Origin: SIAF01 sp046152955
Lineage (GTDB): Bacteria; Planctomycetota; Planctomycetia; Planctomycetales; Planctomycetaceae
DNA: 64,000 nucleotides
Assembly (NCBI GenBank): GCA_046152955.1
Contig: JBJXGA010000535.1
Coordinates: forward strand, 1-64,000
Reading direction: 5' to 3'
Shown: one piece after another, positions 62,602 through 64,000 of the stretch
How positions within the stretch are numbered: the stretch's first letter is position 1
Layout of the letters: every line of letters begins with the position of its first letter
The notes under the pieces: generated by a model
Seen by the model: only the letters and a program-made list of their open reading frames with translations
Databases searched by the model: none
What the model was told of the DNA's origin: nothing
Program-made: the position numbers and the translations under genes

Positions 62602-63423
62602 CTACGTTGCCGGACCGCCTGAATCCGGTCCGGCGTCAATGGGGGCCGCTGGATTGGAACCTGCTTCGCGCCGATGCAGCAGCAGATGCAGGACGGTCGA
62701 TCGGACCAGTTCGTCCGCCGACTCAAAGGAATAGTCGGCGACGGAACCGTGTCGGAGATAGGCCCTGGTGGCGGGCGTGAGATAGGCGGCAGGGGCGCAG
62801 GAGACCACGTCGTCCAGGAACATCCTGAAATTGCCGGTCGCCGAGTCGGTCTTCCGCTCTCCCAGATACTCGTAGTTCATCTGCTTATGGTCGATGCGCA
62901 GGACCGGGAACGGCCCGGCGGCGATGATCAGTGCCTGCGGCCCCGGCGAGAGGGGAGTCTCTAGCGTGGAAGGGCCGGTCCGCCGCGCGGCGCGGACGGT
63001 CTGCATTTCCTGCGGCGCGAAATGCCGCGTCCCTTCGCGAGGCACCTGCCCCACACTGACCAACTCGACATCGCTCCAGGGAATCGCTCCCTGGGGACGC
63101 CCATGCAGTTCAAGGATCTCCAACCCGGCCGGCGCGCAGCGCGCGTGATGCACCATTGGCACGTGATCGAACGTGGGAATCTCGCCGACGGGAATCGCGG
63201 CCGCCTGCAGCCCCGAGTCTGAGATCGCCTGGGCCAGACGCTCAGACTGTTCCCGACTCAACCGATCAGGAAGGATGCCGGGAGCGGCGCGCGCATGAAT
63301 CATGGCGTCGGTGGCATGCAGTCCAAGCACTTCCGACAAGACCTCGCTCAGATCGGCGACGTCGTCAGGAGTCGCGAAAACAGCCACGCGATACGACAGG
63401 TCTGAATCGACTGGTGAGGACAT
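62602..63423 (-). CDS. Protein of unknown function
   Basis: From the ATG at 63423 the protein has 273 residues (MSSPVDSDLSYRVAVFATPD) and no signal or membrane segment. Notable stretches are DVADLSEVLSEVLGLHATDA, LQAAAIPVGEIPTFDHVPMV, HARCAPAGLEILELHGRPQG and IPWSDVELVSVGQVP. The pattern of an N-terminal 90-residue alpha/beta unit followed by a PH-like beta-rich region (PFPVLRIDHKQMNYEYLGER) suggests two domains. I do not recognise a family. The frame is open to 63678, but the ATG marks where composition becomes normal. It converges on the YhaM-like gene. Confidence 0.7.
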   Translation of the reverse strand: MSSPVDSDLSYRVAVFATPDDVADLSEVLSEVLGLHATDAMIHARAAPGILPDRLSREQSERLAQAISDSGLQAAAIPVGEIPTFDHVPMVHHARCAPAGLEILELHGRPQGAIPWSDVELVSVGQVPREGTRHFAPQEMQTVRAARRTGPSTLETPLSPGPQALIIAAGPFPVLRIDHKQMNYEYLGERKTDSATGNFRMFLDDVVSCAPAAYLTPATRAYLRHGSVADYSFESADELVRSTVLHLLLHRREAGSNPAAPIDAGPDSGGPAT

Positions 63424-63831
63424 TTTTGGATCTCGTACCGCCAGGGGTGTACAGGCGACAGGCAGTCGCCACGTGCCGAGCCTCAATCGGAATCCAGCGA
63501 CTCCACGGCGGCCGCCGCAAAATGCAGGCGGTCTGGGCAATGTCGTTTGTACCCTCGCGGGGAGTTCTCTGGCAAGCATCGCATTCGCCAAATGCTCCAG
63601 ACACCAGGGCCGACCTGACCGCACAAGCCCCATCGAGAAATCAGCTTCGGATTGAACGACGAACCGTTCGAAACCCACAAAAAGTCGAGGGAGAGCACCG
63701 CACCGGGGGATTGGAAATCTGATATAGTGCCGTCAGACAGAGTGGCAGGGCCGGGCTGGACGCCTTCGCTCTGCAATGCCGTCGCCGTGACCACGCAAAT
63801 CCCGGGACATCCGATCCGACGAATCGACTCT

Positions 63832-64000
63832 ATGGTTCAATATCAGCACATCGTCCGCGAACTGCGACAGGCGTTTCCGCAACCGGTTTCCGACCGCCTG
63901 CACGACGCCTATTTTGTCTTTTCGTTCCTGCGGGCGCTGGACCAGGTGGATGCTATGAAATCGGCGATGCCCCTGCTGGGGCAGCCGGAAACCGTCGATT
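63832..64000 (+). CDS. Start of a gene that runs off the window
   Basis: From an ATG at 63832 the frame stays open to the end and reads MVQYQHIVRELRQAFPQPVS, then DRLHDAYFVFSFLRALDQVD, with a C-terminal LGQPETVD at the window edge. The codon pattern looks coding. I cannot name the family from the 56 visible residues. An in-frame GTG at 63787 is an alternative start. Confidence 0.5.
   Translation, partial: MVQYQHIVRELRQAFPQPVSDRLHDAYFVFSFLRALDQVDAMKSAMPLLGQPETVD

Noticed and set aside
1..64000. CRISPR arrays, rRNA, integrase or attachment sites
   Set aside because: No regularly spaced repeats, no rRNA sequence and no recombinase gene were seen.

Overview
The window looks like chromosomal DNA from a member of the Planctomycetota. 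The basis is family content: a PSD1-type DUF1549/DUF1553 protein next to a DUF1501 protein, a second DUF1501 protein, a very large PVC-type dehydrogenase with a CxxCH haem site, two Uma2-family proteins, a formylglycine-generating enzyme, and many secreted proteins with no assignable function. The sequence is GC-rich, so long open frames lie antisense to real genes; I have left these out.

Layout. 0.1-6.1 kb (minus): a three-gene operon of circularly permuted ATP-grasp, alpha-E protein and transglutaminase/DUF2126, a conserved trio thought to make a peptide-like product. 6.4-8.5 kb: an AlkP-fold hydrolase and pdxJ. 8.5-11.2 kb: a decayed segment with a RAYT transposase stub, a spliced FGE-like/PQQ-propeller remnant and a membrane-protein gene with two compensating frameshifts. 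11.2-15.8 kb: an RND efflux permease and its lipoprotein adaptor. 16.4-19.9 kb: nuoI, a DUF2203 gene, nuoA, nuoC and nuoD, without nuoB. 20.2-28.5 kb: a genuine FGE, a VCBS-repeat protein, a sugar isomerase-like protein, a large secreted protein closed by a clear terminator, and an SGNH-like protein coupled to a GGQ release-factor-like gene. 28.7-30.3 kb: a HigBA-like toxin-antitoxin locus with a one-base frameshift in the toxin and an antitoxin fused to an ImmA/IrrE peptidase. 30.4-35.2 kb: PSD1 and DUF1501 proteins, then a SirB1-like protein. 35.3-36.8 kb: non-coding DNA with paired hairpins and a hydrolase fragment. 36.9-45.6 kb: WD40, DUF1501, a small conserved-looking protein, Usp, a region of long inverted repeats, an APH-like kinase, a Cys-rich secreted protein and PolX. 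45.7-57.0 kb: the giant PVC dehydrogenase, two Uma2 proteins, a secreted isomerase-like protein, an LDH2-family dehydrogenase and RNase R. 57.2-64 kb: a cyanophycinase-like peptidase, a truncated gene, a RelBE-like pair, prolyl-tRNA synthetase, a YhaM-like exonuclease, an unknown protein, and the start of a gene that runs off the window.

Several start codons were chosen from promoter or Shine-Dalgarno positions rather than from the longest frame. Promoter calls rest on -35/-10 resemblance read by eye and are tentative.
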